Below are positions 23,320-23,407 of a stretch of DNA of 23,407 nt, piece after piece. Each line of letters begins with the position of its first letter. Within the stretch, counting starts at the first letter, position 1. Both the position numbers and the translations under genes were made by a program. The stretch is from Ramicandelaber brevisporus. Taxonomy: Eukaryota; Kickxellomycota; Ramicandelaberales; Ramicandelaberaceae. The stretch covers positions 1-23,407 of the forward strand of contig MU603058.1 in the NCBI GenBank assembly GCA_025201865.1. Reading direction: 5' to 3'. Below the pieces are notes generated by a model that was not told where the DNA came from, searched no databases, and saw only the letters and a list, made by a program, of their open reading frames with translations.

Positions 23320-23407
23320 ATGTTTCAGTGTCAGGCTCACACAGCCAATGGTGAGCTCAAGAATGACCCTCACTGCCGCCACTACAAGCCGCCAATTGAA
23401 TTGAGCA
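23320..23407 (+). CDS. Possible 5' end of an unknown gene, cut by window edge
   Basis: From the ATG at 23320 the frame stays open to the window end (29 codons). It begins MFQCQAHTANGELK and contains a Cys/His-rich spacing (CQAH, then CRH). A stop lies in the same frame three codons upstream. It is too short to identify and may be chance. Confidence 0.2.
   Translation, partial: MFQCQAHTANGELKNDPHCRHYKPPIELS

Larger units (their letters stand above)
22637..23407. other. Unresolved right end
   Basis: The first 250 bases are the T-rich PP1 3' region. From about 22880 the composition becomes more GC-rich with little repeat. It contains the hairpin pair at 23043-23083, three minus-strand GGTAAGT sites (23099-23145) and open frames without recognisable content: 22999-23310 plus; 22922-23116 minus; and 23141-23317 minus, a 58-residue hydrophobic peptide. 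A spliced gene extending past the right edge is possible on either strand. Confidence 0.5.

Noticed and set aside
1-23407. CRISPR arrays, insertion sequences, bacterial operons, viral or transposon genes
   Set aside because: No spaced direct-repeat array, transposase, integrase or reverse transcriptase is seen; all recognised genes are eukaryotic single-copy types.

Overview
The window is eukaryotic nuclear DNA from a compact, intron-poor genome, most likely a fungus. Short intergenic gaps, GTAAGT/GTATGT introns, TATA and AATAAA signals, a fungal-style alkaline ceramidase and a FMP52/TIP30-type reductase all point that way. An early-diverging fungus (for example Kickxellomycotina-like) is a guess from overall protein character, not a demonstrated placement. 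There is no operon, CRISPR array, insertion sequence, rRNA or tRNA.

Layout. 1-447 holds the 3' end of a quinone oxidoreductase gene. 477-927 may be a decayed gene fragment. NIP7 (1010-1552, minus) and ribosomal protein L27a/uL15 (1947-2390, plus) are a divergent pair of ribosome-biogenesis and ribosome genes. 3533-3892 is a small, probably mitochondrial orphan. 4221-5801 is an aldehyde dehydrogenase. 6141-7226 is a TIP30/FMP52-like NAD(P)-binding protein with a membrane anchor. 7852-8997 is a multi-pass membrane orphan. eIF4E (9322-9957, minus) and a caffeoyl-CoA-type O-methyltransferase (10159-10899, plus) are divergent. 11187-12161 (minus) is an alkaline ceramidase. A two-exon COX7A-like gene (12821-13273, minus) is divergent from mitochondrial DNA polymerase gamma (13485-16952, plus). 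17106-18356 (minus) is a 2H-phosphoesterase-like protein, divergent from ALG2 (18882-20504, plus). A two-exon protein phosphatase 1 catalytic subunit (21349-22636) precedes an unresolved right end.

The genes are mostly housekeeping: translation (NIP7, L27a, eIF4E), mitochondria (COX7A, POLG, orphan), ER lipid and glycan metabolism (ceramidase, ALG2) and signalling (PP1). No joint pathway is evident beyond the divergent pairs.

The strongest unexplained pattern is strand-specific: CAA/CAG-rich tracts sit in the leader or first codons of about ten genes, always with CAA/CAG in the mRNA sense. Other points of note are two short tandem duplications at gene 3' ends (100 bp and 83 bp), a polyglutamine tract in the polymerase gamma N-terminus at about the position of the one in human POLG, perfect palindromes in two 3' regions, and a knot of mutually exclusive hairpins plus three GGTAAGT sites near the right end.
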